DNA of 64,000 nt. Source: Clostridia bacterium (GTDB lineage: Bacteria; Bacillota; Clostridia; Christensenellales; Aristaeellaceae). The stretch is taken from positions 51,121-115,120 of the forward strand of contig JAFXQO010000028.1 in assembly GCA_017527065.1 (NCBI GenBank), read 5' to 3'. Positions 50,734-59,338 of this stretch are shown here, piece by piece. Made by a program: the position numbers and the translations under genes. The notes beneath the pieces are model-generated. The model saw nothing but the letters and a program-made list of their open reading frames with translations. It made no database searches and was not told where the DNA came from. How positions within the stretch are numbered: position 1 is the first letter of the stretch; every line of letters starts with the position of its first letter.

Positions 50734-53385
50734 TCAGGCCATCCACCGGAAGTCGTAGCGCCCCGATTCGAGCTCGATCAGCGTATCCCCCTCGGACTGC
50801 CAGGCGCGCACCACGCCGGGAATGTCGCTGGAGAGCAGGCGCTCGCTTTCCGTCACCTGCCGCAGCGAGGCGTTTTCCAGCACCAGCACGGCCGTCGCCC
50901 CGCAGGGCACGGCGCAGCGCACGATGCGCCCGCCGTCGTCGTCCACGCGCCATTCGCAGCGCACGCGGCCGTAGGGCGTCTTCTGCCAGGCCGACACAAA
51001 CGACAGTCCCTCGATGGGCCGGGGATGAAGCCGGAGCTCCGCGTAGCCGGGCCTGGCGGCGTCGATGCCCGCCAGGGCGCGGAACATCCACTCGCCGATG
51101 GCGCCGTAGGCGTAGTGGTTAAAGGAATTCATGTCGCTCGACCAGAAGCCGCCGTCCGGTTTCACGCCGTCCCAGTGCTCCCACATGGTGGTCGCGCCGC
51201 GGGTGACGGGATACAGCCAGGAGGGAAAATCCGGCTGCAGGAAGAGTCGGCCCGCCGCGTCGTGCATGCCGCTCTCGCTCAGCGCCAGGCACAGATAGGG
51301 CGCGCCCACGAAGCCGGTGGTCAGATGGCCGCCGTTCTGTTCGATGAGATCCACAAGGTCCCGGGCCAGGCGGGGCCTGTCCCGCTCCTCGGCCAGGTCG
51401 AAGTGCAGCGTGAGGGCGTAGGCGGTCTGGGTGGGCACGGCCAGGCGGCCCGTGGCGGTGATGAATTCCTGCCGGAAGGCCTTCACGATGCGCCGGTACA
51501 GGCTGCGAAGCTCCAGCGCGTCGCGCTCGTAGCCCAGCGCCTCCGCCGCGCGGCAGGTGAGCCGCACGCTGTAGGCGTAGAAGGCGGTGGCGATGAGGGT
51601 CTTGTCTGTCGCCCCGGTATAGCTGCCCTCCCGGGCGTCCAGCCCCAGCCAGTCGCCGAAATGGAAGCCCTGGTTCCAGAGGTAGCCTTCGGAATGATCC
51701 GCGATGTAGTCGAGCCACCGGCGCATGGAGGGATACTGCGCCTGGAGCACCCGCAAATCGCCGTAGCAGGTATACAGCGTCCAGGGCACCACCGTGGCCG
51801 CGTCGCCCCAGGCGGCGGAGCCGTAATCCTCCGCCCCCAGCGCCTGCGGGACCACAAAGGGCACCGCGCCGTCCGCGCGCTGGTCGGCCGCCAGATCCTT
51901 CAGCCACTCGGAAAGCATCAGCGCGCAGTCCATGTTGATGCAGGCCGTGCGGGCGAACACCTGGCAGTCGCCCGTCCAGCCCAGGCGCTCGTCGCGCTGC
52001 GGGCAGTCGGTGGGCACGTCCACAAAATTGCCCTTCTGGCTCCACTGGATATTGTGGAAAAGCTGGTTGACGCGCTCGTCGGAGCACTCGAAGCCGGCGG
52101 TGACCTCGATGTCGGAATGGATGACCACGCCCGCGAAATCCTTCACGTTCACCTCGCAGGGCCAGTTTTCCAGCCGCACATAGCGGAAGCCATAGAACGT
52201 GAGCTCGGGCTCGTAGGTCTCCGGGCCGCCGCCCCGCAGGGTGTATATCAGCCGGGCCTTGGCCTGCCGGTAGTTTTCGTTGTAGAAATTGCCGTCCTTG
52301 TCCAGGGTCTCGCCGTGGCTCACGGTCACGGTGTGTCCCGCCGGGCCGCGCACGGTGAAGCACATCCAGCCCACCATGTTCTGGCCCATGTCCAGCACCG
52401 TCTCGCCCTTCGGCGTGGTGATGACGGCCGCGGGCGTGATGAAGTACTGCCGGCGCACCGGATGGTCCAGCTGGGCCGTCAGGGGCGGCTTTACGCGCCG
52501 CAGCACCTGCACCGGCTCCCACGCGCCGTCGTCGAAGCCGGGCGCGTCCCAGCCGGGCGTCTCCATGCGCGCGTCGTAATGGGTGCCCATGTAGAAGTCG
52601 GCGAAGCGCACCGGCGTCTCGGCCAGCGCCTTCCAGGAGCCGTCGGTGACGATGTCCTGCCGCGTGCCGTCCGCGAAGATGACCACCAGCCGGACGACCA
52701 ACGCCAGCCGCTCGCCGAACACGTTGCGCCGGTCCTTCAGCGCCAGGTAGCCGCGATACCAGCCGTCCGCCAGCGTCGCCGCCAGCACGTTTTCGCCCGG
52801 CGACAGCAGATTCGTGACGTCCCAGGCCTGGTACTGCAGGCGCTTGTTGTAGCTCGTCCAGCCGGGGCAGAGCACGTCCGGGCTCACCGGCTTTCCGTTC
52901 AGGCGCATGGCGTATATGCCCAGTGCGGAGGCGTACAGCCGCGCGCGGCGCACGGGCCGGCCGTCCAGCGCAAAGGACTTCCTCAGCCGCGGCGCGCTCT
53001 GCATCTTCCTGATGTCGCCCTTTTTCGGCGTGCTGATCCAGCTGGCGCGGGCGGGCTGATCCAGCATGAGGCCGGTCTCGAAGAAGGCCTCCTCGCTGTA
53101 CTCGGTGTCGCGGCCCCGCTTATCCCACACGCGCACGCGCCAGCGGTAGCGCGTCAGGGAACGCAGCGCCGGGCCCTCGTAGGGCACCAGCACGGAGTCG
53201 GGCCGGTTCACGCGTCCGGTATCCCAGAGAGGTTCTGTCTCGTCCTCGCGGAACACCTGCAGCCTGTACGCGCCCTGCAGCATGCTTTCGCCGGACTGCA
53301 GCTGCCAGCTGAAGCGCGGCGAAGCCAGGTCCAGCCCGATGGGGTTGACCTTGTATTCGCAGGTCAGGTTGGACACGCCGGCCAT
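50734..53385 (-). CDS. Alpha-L-rhamnosidase, glycoside hydrolase family 78
   Basis: An 883-residue GH78 enzyme with the usual order: N-terminal fibronectin-like beta domains, a Bac_rhamnosid_N domain (LYASALGIYAMRLNGKPV), then the alpha/alpha barrel. The catalytic acid lies in DVPTDCPQRDERLGWTGD and the base in TTMWEHWDG. No signal peptide, so it removes rhamnose from imported compounds. GGAGGTG precedes the start. It begins only 16 bases after the ZorB-like gene and is therefore in the same transcript. Confidence 0.92.
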   Translation of the reverse strand: MAGVSNLTCEYKVNPIGLDLASPRFSWQLQSGESMLQGAYRLQVFREDETEPLWDTGRVNRPDSVLVPYEGPALRSLTRYRWRVRVWDKRGRDTEYSEEAFFETGLMLDQPARASWISTPKKGDIRKMQSAPRLRKSFALDGRPVRRARLYASALGIYAMRLNGKPVSPDVLCPGWTSYNKRLQYQAWDVTNLLSPGENVLAATLADGWYRGYLALKDRRNVFGERLALVVRLVVIFADGTRQDIVTDGSWKALAETPVRFADFYMGTHYDARMETPGWDAPGFDDGAWEPVQVLRRVKPPLTAQLDHPVRRQYFITPAAVITTPKGETVLDMGQNMVGWMCFTVRGPAGHTVTVSHGETLDKDGNFYNENYRQAKARLIYTLRGGGPETYEPELTFYGFRYVRLENWPCEVNVKDFAGVVIHSDIEVTAGFECSDERVNQLFHNIQWSQKGNFVDVPTDCPQRDERLGWTGDCQVFARTACINMDCALMLSEWLKDLAADQRADGAVPFVVPQALGAEDYGSAAWGDAATVVPWTLYTCYGDLRVLQAQYPSMRRWLDYIADHSEGYLWNQGFHFGDWLGLDAREGSYTGATDKTLIATAFYAYSVRLTCRAAEALGYERDALELRSLYRRIVKAFRQEFITATGRLAVPTQTAYALTLHFDLAEERDRPRLARDLVDLIEQNGGHLTTGFVGAPYLCLALSESGMHDAAGRLFLQPDFPSWLYPVTRGATTMWEHWDGVKPDGGFWSSDMNSFNHYAYGAIGEWMFRALAGIDAARPGYAELRLHPRPIEGLSFVSAWQKTPYGRVRCEWRVDDDGGRIVRCAVPCGATAVLVLENASLRQVTESERLLSSDIPGVVRAWQSEGDTLIELESGRYDFRWMA

Positions 53386-53401
53386 AGAGGCACCTCCGTC
53401 G

Positions 53402-54496
53402 TCAGTTCATGTTTTCCAGGATGCTCAGCATTTCGTTGACCATCTGCTCGTCGTTCATGCGGAATTTGATGACCACCCGGCGGGAGGCCGCCATGTCCAC
53501 CGAGCCGTTGGCCCGGTAGATCGGGTCGCTGTAGGAGCGGCCGTTGACGGTCACGATCTCCTCCAGGCGGCGCTTGGCGCTGTCGGAAATGCCGGTAAAC
53601 TCGTCGCTCAGGATATACCGGAGCACGGCGTAGGCGCGCTCCTGGGAGAGCTGCATGTTCTTGAGGAAGGTGCCGTCCGTGTCGGTATGGCCCTCGATGA
53701 TGATCTGGCTCACGTAGGGGCTGTACTGATCGCTCATCAGCACCCGCAGGTAGCTGGGGATGAAGCTGTTCAGGAACGCCTTGCCCACGTCCTTGAGGGT
53801 GGAGCGGTTCACGTCGAACATCATCTCGCTGCTGAACACGATGGCGCCCGAATCGTCGACGCTGGCGCCGCTGATGTTGGAATCGGCCAGCGCGCGCATC
53901 AGCTCCTCGATGATGGCGCTCTTCACGCCCACCAGCTTGTCCAGCTGCGCCTGCTGCGCCTCCATCTGGGTCTGCTGCTGGGTGAGCAGGGCCTGCTGGG
54001 CCCGCTGGGCGGCCTGAGCTTCGCTGAGCTTGGCTTCCTGCTGGGTGAGCAGCTCCTGCTGCGCCTGCTGGGCGGCCAGCGCGGCCTCCAGCTCCTTTTC
54101 CTGATCGTTCAGGCGGCTCTGCAGCGAGTTGAGCGTATCCTCCTGGAGCAGCAGCTTGGCCTGCAAAACCAGCTGGGCCTGCTCGGTTTCGGTGAGCTTC
54201 TGGGACTGCTCGTTCATCTCCCGTTCCTTGTTTTCCAGGTCGGTCTGGGCCTTGGCCAGCGCCTGCTCCTTGGACTCCAGCTCCTGCTGCGACAGCGTGA
54301 GAGCCTGGGACTGCCTGTCCAGTATGCCGCTCTGTCTGAGCAGCTCGGCGGTCTTGACCTCCAGCATGTCGTAATACTGATACACGGCGTAAAACAGGAT
54401 CAGCACGAAGATGAGCATCAGCGCGCTCATCAGGTCGGAAAAGCTGATCCAGAGCGTACCGCTCTCGCCGCCGTGTCCGCGGCCGTTTCGCTTCAT
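53402..54496 (-). CDS. ZorB-like motor stator: transmembrane Asp helix, coiled coil and OmpA/MotB domain
   Basis: A 364-residue protein. A single membrane helix (about 17-40) carries D21 in ISFSDLMSALMLIFVL, matching the ion-binding Asp context of ZorB and, more distantly, MotB. Residues 45-195 are a long Gln/Ala/Glu/Leu-rich coiled coil (runs of QAQQ, TQQE). Residues 215-355 are an OmpA/MotB-type peptidoglycan-binding domain (IIEGHTDTDGTF, LSQERAYAVLRYIL). It would anchor to the wall while pairing with the ZorA-like channel. It overlaps that gene by 4 bases. ZorB proteins usually lack so long a coiled coil. Confidence 0.83.
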   Translation of the reverse strand: MKRNGRGHGGESGTLWISFSDLMSALMLIFVLILFYAVYQYYDMLEVKTAELLRQSGILDRQSQALTLSQQELESKEQALAKAQTDLENKEREMNEQSQKLTETEQAQLVLQAKLLLQEDTLNSLQSRLNDQEKELEAALAAQQAQQELLTQQEAKLSEAQAAQRAQQALLTQQQTQMEAQQAQLDKLVGVKSAIIEELMRALADSNISGASVDDSGAIVFSSEMMFDVNRSTLKDVGKAFLNSFIPSYLRVLMSDQYSPYVSQIIIEGHTDTDGTFLKNMQLSQERAYAVLRYILSDEFTGISDSAKRRLEEIVTVNGRSYSDPIYRANGSVDMAASRRVVIKFRMNDEQMVNEMLSILENMN

Positions 54497-56085
54497 TGCT
54501 GACCACCTCCGCGGCCCATACGATGGGCGGCGTCCTCAAGCAGCCGCGAGGTGTGCTCCATGTAGCGGGTGAGCTGTTCTGTCTGCTCGGCGTACTGCTG
54601 CGCCGCGTCGTTCATGATGGCGGGCATCTCCTGCACCGCGCCGCGCACGCCGTTGATCACTTCGGTGAGGTGGCCGATGATGTCCTGCATGTTCTGGTCG
54701 AACATGCCGAAGGCGTGCTGCAATTCGCCGTTGACGCCCTTCGAAAAGGCCTTGTGGGCGTTGAGCAGCGTCTCGCCGTTGGCCTTGAGCTCCTCGGCCA
54801 CCTTGTGAAGCGCCGCCGTGGACATGTTGCTGTTCTCGACGTAGGCCTTGGTGAAGGTGTCCATGCGCGTCTGGAAGGAGTTCACCTCGCGCATGAAATC
54901 GGACTGCATCTGGCCGATCTGTGCGATGTAGTTGGCCTGCTGCCGGGCGACCATTTCCATGTCCTTCACGTTGTCCGTCACCGCGCCGTAGCCGTTTTCC
55001 ACCTGCTGCATGGCCGCGCCCAGGCGCACGATGTAGTTGTCGAACTTCACGATCAGCGATTCCGACATCTGCTGGATCTGGACGATGTCCCGGGAGACGC
55101 GGCTGAGGCCGTCCATGGTGGCCTTCACGGTCTCCTGCGTGTCCTTATGCCATTCGCAGGTTTCGGCGATCATGTCGGAGAGCTGCTGGAAGCGGCCGTT
55201 CAGCGCGCCGTTCATGTTCTCCACGAACTTGTTCACGATGAGGTCAAGCCCCCGCAGCTGTTCCCGCGACGTGGCGGCGATGAAGTTGTCCAGGCTCTCC
55301 TGCAGCGGCTGCAGCGCCATTTCCATGGCCCCGCCCACGCGGTCGGTGAGCGCGCCGGTCACGTCCTGGGCCAGGCTCTGCATCATGGCGGTCTGTTCCT
55401 GCTGGTAGATGGCGATCTGGGTGATCGGGTCGACCGTGACCATGTGGGCCTGAGACTGCATGGCGTCGTAGAAGCGCCTGAGGGCTTTGCGGGTGGAGCC
55501 CTGGGCCACGCGCAGGATCAGCGAGAACAGCACCGAGCAGATGACGCCCACGATGGAGGTGGCGAAGGCGTAGCGCATGCCGCCCATGAGCACGCGGATG
55601 GCGTCCATGGTGGCTTCCGAGCTGTCCATGTTGAAGTCGGCCAGGCCGATCACGATGCCGATGAGCGTGCCGAGAAAGCCCAGGGAGACCAGTATGCCCG
55701 GCACGGCCTCGGCGAAGCTGGTGAAGCCGGGGTCGTAGATGGCGGTGTCCTCGTTGATGTAGTCGTCGATGGGGCTGGCGTTGTGGTATTCGTCGTCGGC
55801 GAACAGGCGGCTGTTCAGGAACTCCACCCAGGCCACGGCCAGCGGGCCCTTGCCGAGGAAGCGCTTGTCCTGCCACACGTCTTTGTTTTCGCCGCGGCGG
55901 ATGCGGCGCGTGCCGCGCTTGAGCTGGCGGCGCGCCTTCAGCACGGGCATGATGCACTTGACCAGCGCCACGATGAACAGCACGGCGATGGCCACATACA
56001 CGAAGCCCGTCGCCATGTTCTTTCCAAGCTGACTCATGATTTGATTCCAAACCTCGCGAAGCGTTTCGCTAAACAACCGCATCAT
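54493..56085 (-). CDS. ZorA-like MotA/TolQ/ExbB proton channel with long helical tail
   Basis: A 530-residue ion-channel subunit. Three membrane helices are visible (about 26-48, 122-148, 167-192) with the family core FTSFAEAVPGILVSLGFLGTLIGIVIGL and MRYAFATSIVGVICSVLFSLILR. Residues 200-530 form a long cytoplasmic alpha-helical tail without enzymatic motifs, the layout of ZorA. Together with the next gene it should form a 5:2 ion-driven rotary or pushing motor. It is the first gene of the reverse operon, behind a promoter at 56176-56204. ATGs at 56085 and 56082 are both possible starts. No ZorC, ZorD or ZorE is found in the window. Confidence 0.83.
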   Translation of the reverse strand: MMRLFSETLREVWNQIMSQLGKNMATGFVYVAIAVLFIVALVKCIMPVLKARRQLKRGTRRIRRGENKDVWQDKRFLGKGPLAVAWVEFLNSRLFADDEYHNASPIDDYINEDTAIYDPGFTSFAEAVPGILVSLGFLGTLIGIVIGLADFNMDSSEATMDAIRVLMGGMRYAFATSIVGVICSVLFSLILRVAQGSTRKALRRFYDAMQSQAHMVTVDPITQIAIYQQEQTAMMQSLAQDVTGALTDRVGGAMEMALQPLQESLDNFIAATSREQLRGLDLIVNKFVENMNGALNGRFQQLSDMIAETCEWHKDTQETVKATMDGLSRVSRDIVQIQQMSESLIVKFDNYIVRLGAAMQQVENGYGAVTDNVKDMEMVARQQANYIAQIGQMQSDFMREVNSFQTRMDTFTKAYVENSNMSTAALHKVAEELKANGETLLNAHKAFSKGVNGELQHAFGMFDQNMQDIIGHLTEVINGVRGAVQEMPAIMNDAAQQYAEQTEQLTRYMEHTSRLLEDAAHRMGRGGGQQ

Positions 56086-56175
56086 TCCCTTCTGCGCGCG
56101 GATTTTTTCTGATAATACGACTTCATTATGACGTTCCGGCCGGCGAATCGGTTCAATTTATGGGTATACAGAGTG

Positions 56176-56204
56176 ATTATAGCATGGGTGTGTTAAGGGT
56201 TCAA
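56176..56204 (-). promoter_or_regulatory. Promoter of the ZorAB-like operon
   Basis: On the reverse strand TTGAAC (56199-56204), 17 bp, perfect TATAAT (56176-56181), about 90 bases before the ZorA-like start. Confidence 0.55.
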
Positions 56205-56228
56205 TCAAAAGGCGGCGCGCTTTCCCCC

Positions 56229-57464
56229 TCATCCCCTCACCAGCGCCACGGCCACGTCGTTCACGTTCGTGCCCGTGGGGCCGGTCACGATGAGCCCGCC
56301 CACCGCGTTCAGGGCGTGGTAGGCATCGTTATCCGCGAGTGCGGCGTCGGGGGAGACGCCCGCCGCCGCCAGCGCCGGGGCGGTGTCGCCGTCGGCGTAG
56401 CCCCCCGCCGCGTCGGTCGGGCCGTCGGTGCCGTCGCTGCCCACGGAAAACACCGCCGCGCCGGGCAGCCCGCTCAGCGCCGGCGCCGCCGCCAGCGCCA
56501 GCTCCTGATTGCGTCCGCCCAGGCCGCGGCCGGTCACGTGAACCACCGTCTCCCCGCCCGCGATGAAGGCCAGCGCCTCGCCGCAGCCCGCGTGCGTCCG
56601 CGCGACGGAGCCCAGAAAGCGCCCCGCTTCCCGCGCCTCGCAGGAGAGCAGATCGGTCAGCAGCACCGGCCTGTAGCCCAGCGCTTTACAGGCCGAGGCC
56701 GCCGCCGCGCAGAGCAGCCGCACGCTGCCGTTGACCTGGGCGCGCACGTTGTCGAGGCGCTTCGGCGTCTCAACGTCCAGCAGGGCGCGGGCCTTCTCCG
56801 ACAGGCGCAGCCCGTATTTCTCCGCCACACGCCGGGCGTCCGCCGCGGTGGCCGAGTCGGGGCAGGCGGGACCGGAGGCGATCATGTCCAGCGGGTCGCC
56901 CAGCACGTCCGAGAGCACCACGGCCTCTACCCGCGCGGGCGCGCAGAGCTGGGCGAAGCGCCCGCCCTTCACGGCCGAGAGGCGCTTGCGGATGGTGTTG
57001 ATCTCAACGATGTCCGCGCCGCAGGCCAGCAGCCGGGCGGTGACGTCTTTTAGTTCCTCAGGCGGAACGAGCGGCTTTTCAAACAGCGCGCTGCCGCCGC
57101 CGGAAAGCAGGAACAGCACGGTGTCCTCCGCCGTCAGGCCGGAGACCAGCGCCAGCGCCGCCTCCGTGGCGCGGAAGGAATTCCCGTCCGGAACGGGATG
57201 CCCGGCCTCGAAGCACCGGCAGCAGGGGATGGGGCCCTGGACGTGGCCGTATTTCGTGATGACCGCGCCGGCCTCGACGCGATCGCCCAGCGCCCGCGTC
57301 GCCGCGTCGGCCATGCGCCAGGCCGCCTTGCCCGCGGCCACCAGCCGGACCCGGCCCGTGAGGCGCATGCCGATGAGCGCGCGGCGCACGGCCTCGTCCG
57401 GCAGCACGGCGGCGATGGCCTCTTGTGTGATTTTGTCGGCGTGGGCGCGCAGAAACTCATTCAT
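56229..57464 (-). CDS. Glycerate 2-kinase (DUF4147/MOFRL type)
   Basis: A 411-residue kinase of the GckA type, converting D-glycerate to 2-phosphoglycerate. It has AAGKAAWRMADAA, the FLLSGGGSALF loop near residue 120, NTIRKRLSAVKGG, VLSDVLGDPLDMIASGP, and the C-terminal MOFRL part with GGRNQELALA, SDGTDGPTDAAGG. Its 5' end overlaps the MATE gene by 8 bases, so both are on one reverse transcript. Glycerate could come from sugar-acid breakdown such as that begun by DgoD, although the linking enzymes are absent here. Confidence 0.9.
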   Translation of the reverse strand: MNEFLRAHADKITQEAIAAVLPDEAVRRALIGMRLTGRVRLVAAGKAAWRMADAATRALGDRVEAGAVITKYGHVQGPIPCCRCFEAGHPVPDGNSFRATEAALALVSGLTAEDTVLFLLSGGGSALFEKPLVPPEELKDVTARLLACGADIVEINTIRKRLSAVKGGRFAQLCAPARVEAVVLSDVLGDPLDMIASGPACPDSATAADARRVAEKYGLRLSEKARALLDVETPKRLDNVRAQVNGSVRLLCAAAASACKALGYRPVLLTDLLSCEAREAGRFLGSVARTHAGCGEALAFIAGGETVVHVTGRGLGGRNQELALAAAPALSGLPGAAVFSVGSDGTDGPTDAAGGYADGDTAPALAAAGVSPDAALADNDAYHALNAVGGLIVTGPTGTNVNDVAVALVRG

Positions 57465-58824
57465 TGGCCTTCTCCTTCCAGCGGCCGGAGAGATAGAACG
57501 CGCCGCCCACCACCAGCGGCATGAAGCCGGCCAGCGCGTCGCCCATCCAGAAGCCGAAGCAGTCCATCTTCAGCGCGAAGCCCAGCAGCGCCGCGAAGCC
57601 CATGCGGCTGATCACGCCGTCTATGATGGCGATGGCCAGATTCAGCTTGGCCCGGCCGGAGCCGTTGATGAGGGCGAAGGCGGCGCTGCGGGTGGCCGCG
57701 CCGAAGAAATTGAGGATGATGGGCAGCGTGAGAACGCCCGCCGCGGCCAGCACGCTGGCGTCGGTGGTGAAGATGTCGTACACCGCCTGGGGGCAGACGC
57801 CCATGACGATCGTGGCCGCCGCGGCCAGGCCCAGGCCGATGGCGAGCACGGTGATCAGTATGTAGTTGACGCGCCTGTACTCCCGCGCGCCCAGGTTCTG
57901 GCCCACCATGGTGCTGCCGGCGGTGGTGAACGACTGGGAGATCACGCCGCCCATGACGTTCACCTTGTTGAAGATGCCCGCCAGCGCCGAGTAGGTCACG
58001 TCGAACAGGTTGATCCAGGACATGAGCACGATCTTGGAGAAGCTGATGGCGGCGGACTGGATGGCCATGGGGATGCCCAGCGCCACCAGGCGCCTGAACG
58101 CCGCGCCGTCGATGCGGAAGCTGGCGGGCTTAAAATCAAAGCCGAAGCCTTCGCGGCGGCGGTAGAGGTAGGCGATGGCGGTCACGAAGCTGACCCCCTG
58201 GCCGATGACGGTGGCCAGCGCCGCGCCGAACACCTCCATGCCCATGTATTTCACGAAGAGCACGTCCAGCGCCATGTTGAGCACGGCGGCGATGGCGATG
58301 AACACGAACGGCCGCTTGCTGTCGCCCATACCGCGCAAGATGGCGCTGACGATATTATAGCCATAGATGAACGGAAGGCCGCAGACGCACGTGATCATGT
58401 AGTCCATGGCGAATTTTTCCGAGGCGGCGGGCGTGTTGAGCCAGCGCAGCACGTTGAAGCGCAGCAGGAAGCACGCCAGCGCAATGGCCAGGGAAGCGCC
58501 CAGCAGGAATGAAAACATGGTGCCGATGGTCTTCTTGATCTCGTCCCGCCGGCCCGCGCCCACGGCCCGCGCGATGATGACCTGGCCCGCGGAGGAGAAG
58601 CCCATGGCGACGAAGGTGATAAGGTGCAGTATGTCGCCGCCGATGGACACGGCGGACATGCCCGCCGCGCCGATGTAGTTGCCCACGATGACCATGTCCA
58701 CCAGGTTATACACGGCCTGCAGCGCGTTGGACACGAACAGCGGCAGCGCGAACCGGATCAGCAGCGGCACCACAGGCCCCTTGGTGAGGTCCTGTATCAT
58801 GGATCGGGAAGCCGTCTTTTGCAT
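57457..58824 (-). CDS. MATE-family efflux transporter
   Basis: A 455-residue membrane exporter with about 12 hydrophobic helices and typical MATE motifs: PLLIRFALPLFVSNALQAVYN, VDMVIVGNYIGAAGMSAVSI near the start and SQSFTTAGSTMVGQNLGA in the second half. It belongs to the NorM/DinF-like type and differs clearly from the MATE at 18821. AAAGGTG precedes the start by eight bases. It is upstream of and overlapping glycerate kinase; why they are paired is unknown. Confidence 0.9.
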   Translation of the reverse strand: MQKTASRSMIQDLTKGPVVPLLIRFALPLFVSNALQAVYNLVDMVIVGNYIGAAGMSAVSIGGDILHLITFVAMGFSSAGQVIIARAVGAGRRDEIKKTIGTMFSFLLGASLAIALACFLLRFNVLRWLNTPAASEKFAMDYMITCVCGLPFIYGYNIVSAILRGMGDSKRPFVFIAIAAVLNMALDVLFVKYMGMEVFGAALATVIGQGVSFVTAIAYLYRRREGFGFDFKPASFRIDGAAFRRLVALGIPMAIQSAAISFSKIVLMSWINLFDVTYSALAGIFNKVNVMGGVISQSFTTAGSTMVGQNLGAREYRRVNYILITVLAIGLGLAAAATIVMGVCPQAVYDIFTTDASVLAAAGVLTLPIILNFFGAATRSAAFALINGSGRAKLNLAIAIIDGVISRMGFAALLGFALKMDCFGFWMGDALAGFMPLVVGGAFYLSGRWKEKANE

Positions 58825-58922
58825 GGGGAATCACCTTTTCTCTGAAAGTGGAATGACAGAAGTATAGCATGAAATGATTAAAACATGTGGTATTTCTTTG
58901 TTGAGAAGGCGGGGATTTTTGC

Positions 58923-58951
58923 TTGATAAAAGCGGCCGGGTCGTTTATAAT
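58923..58951 (+). promoter_or_regulatory. Promoter of the small orphan protein
   Basis: TTGATA at 58923-58928, 17 bp, perfect TATAAT at 58946-58951. Confidence 0.7.
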
Positions 58952-58993
58952 AGAATCAGAAATGGCTGCAAGGCCCCGAAGGAGGGATAGAGT

Positions 58994-59290
58994 ATGAGTT
59001 CGCTCGAAGCCACATTGTCGATGCTCGAGGTGATGCCCGAGGAGGCGCGGCGCAAGGTATTTGAGTACACGCAGCAGCTGTTCATGGCCAGAAAGCCGGC
59101 CAATCCGTTCGTCCCGATGACAGCGGATCAGATCCTTTCCGATCTCGAACAGTCCCGGCGTCAGATTGCGCAGGGGCAGGGCGCAGACATGGAAATAGCG
59201 TTAAGCGAAATGGGGAAAGCGCTTCATCAGCTCGGCAGCTACATCGACTATGTGCGAACCACCTTCTCCACGGGCATAGACGAACCCTGA
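58994..59290 (+). CDS. Small conserved-type protein, possibly antitoxin-like
   Basis: A 98-residue soluble protein. The start (LEATLSMLEVMPEEARRKVF, then EYTQQLF) resembles the helical N-terminus of small Clostridia proteins that often sit beside toxins. No toxin gene is next to it: the neighbours are a divergent MATE and a convergent GDPD. It has a consensus promoter and an AAGGAGGG ribosome site, so it is a real gene. Function is unknown; the antitoxin idea is weak. Confidence 0.65.
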   Translation: MSSLEATLSMLEVMPEEARRKVFEYTQQLFMARKPANPFVPMTADQILSDLEQSRRQIAQGQGADMEIALSEMGKALHQLGSYIDYVRTTFSTGIDEP

Positions 59291-59318
59291 CGGCCGCTGC
59301 GGATAACCGCGGCGGCCG
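59291..59318. terminator. Terminator hairpin between small protein and GDPD genes
   Basis: A 12-bp stem with one G-U pair (59291-59302 with 59307-59318) and loop ATAA, located between convergent genes. No T tract follows. Confidence 0.6.
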
Positions 59319-59338
59319 CCGTGTCTGCATGGGTCTAT

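Noticed and set aside
53402-56085. A complete Zorya defence system
   Set aside because: Only ZorA- and ZorB-like genes are present; no ZorC, ZorD helicase or ZorE nuclease is adjacent, and the helicase at 60497 is of the DinG/XPD type with its own context.
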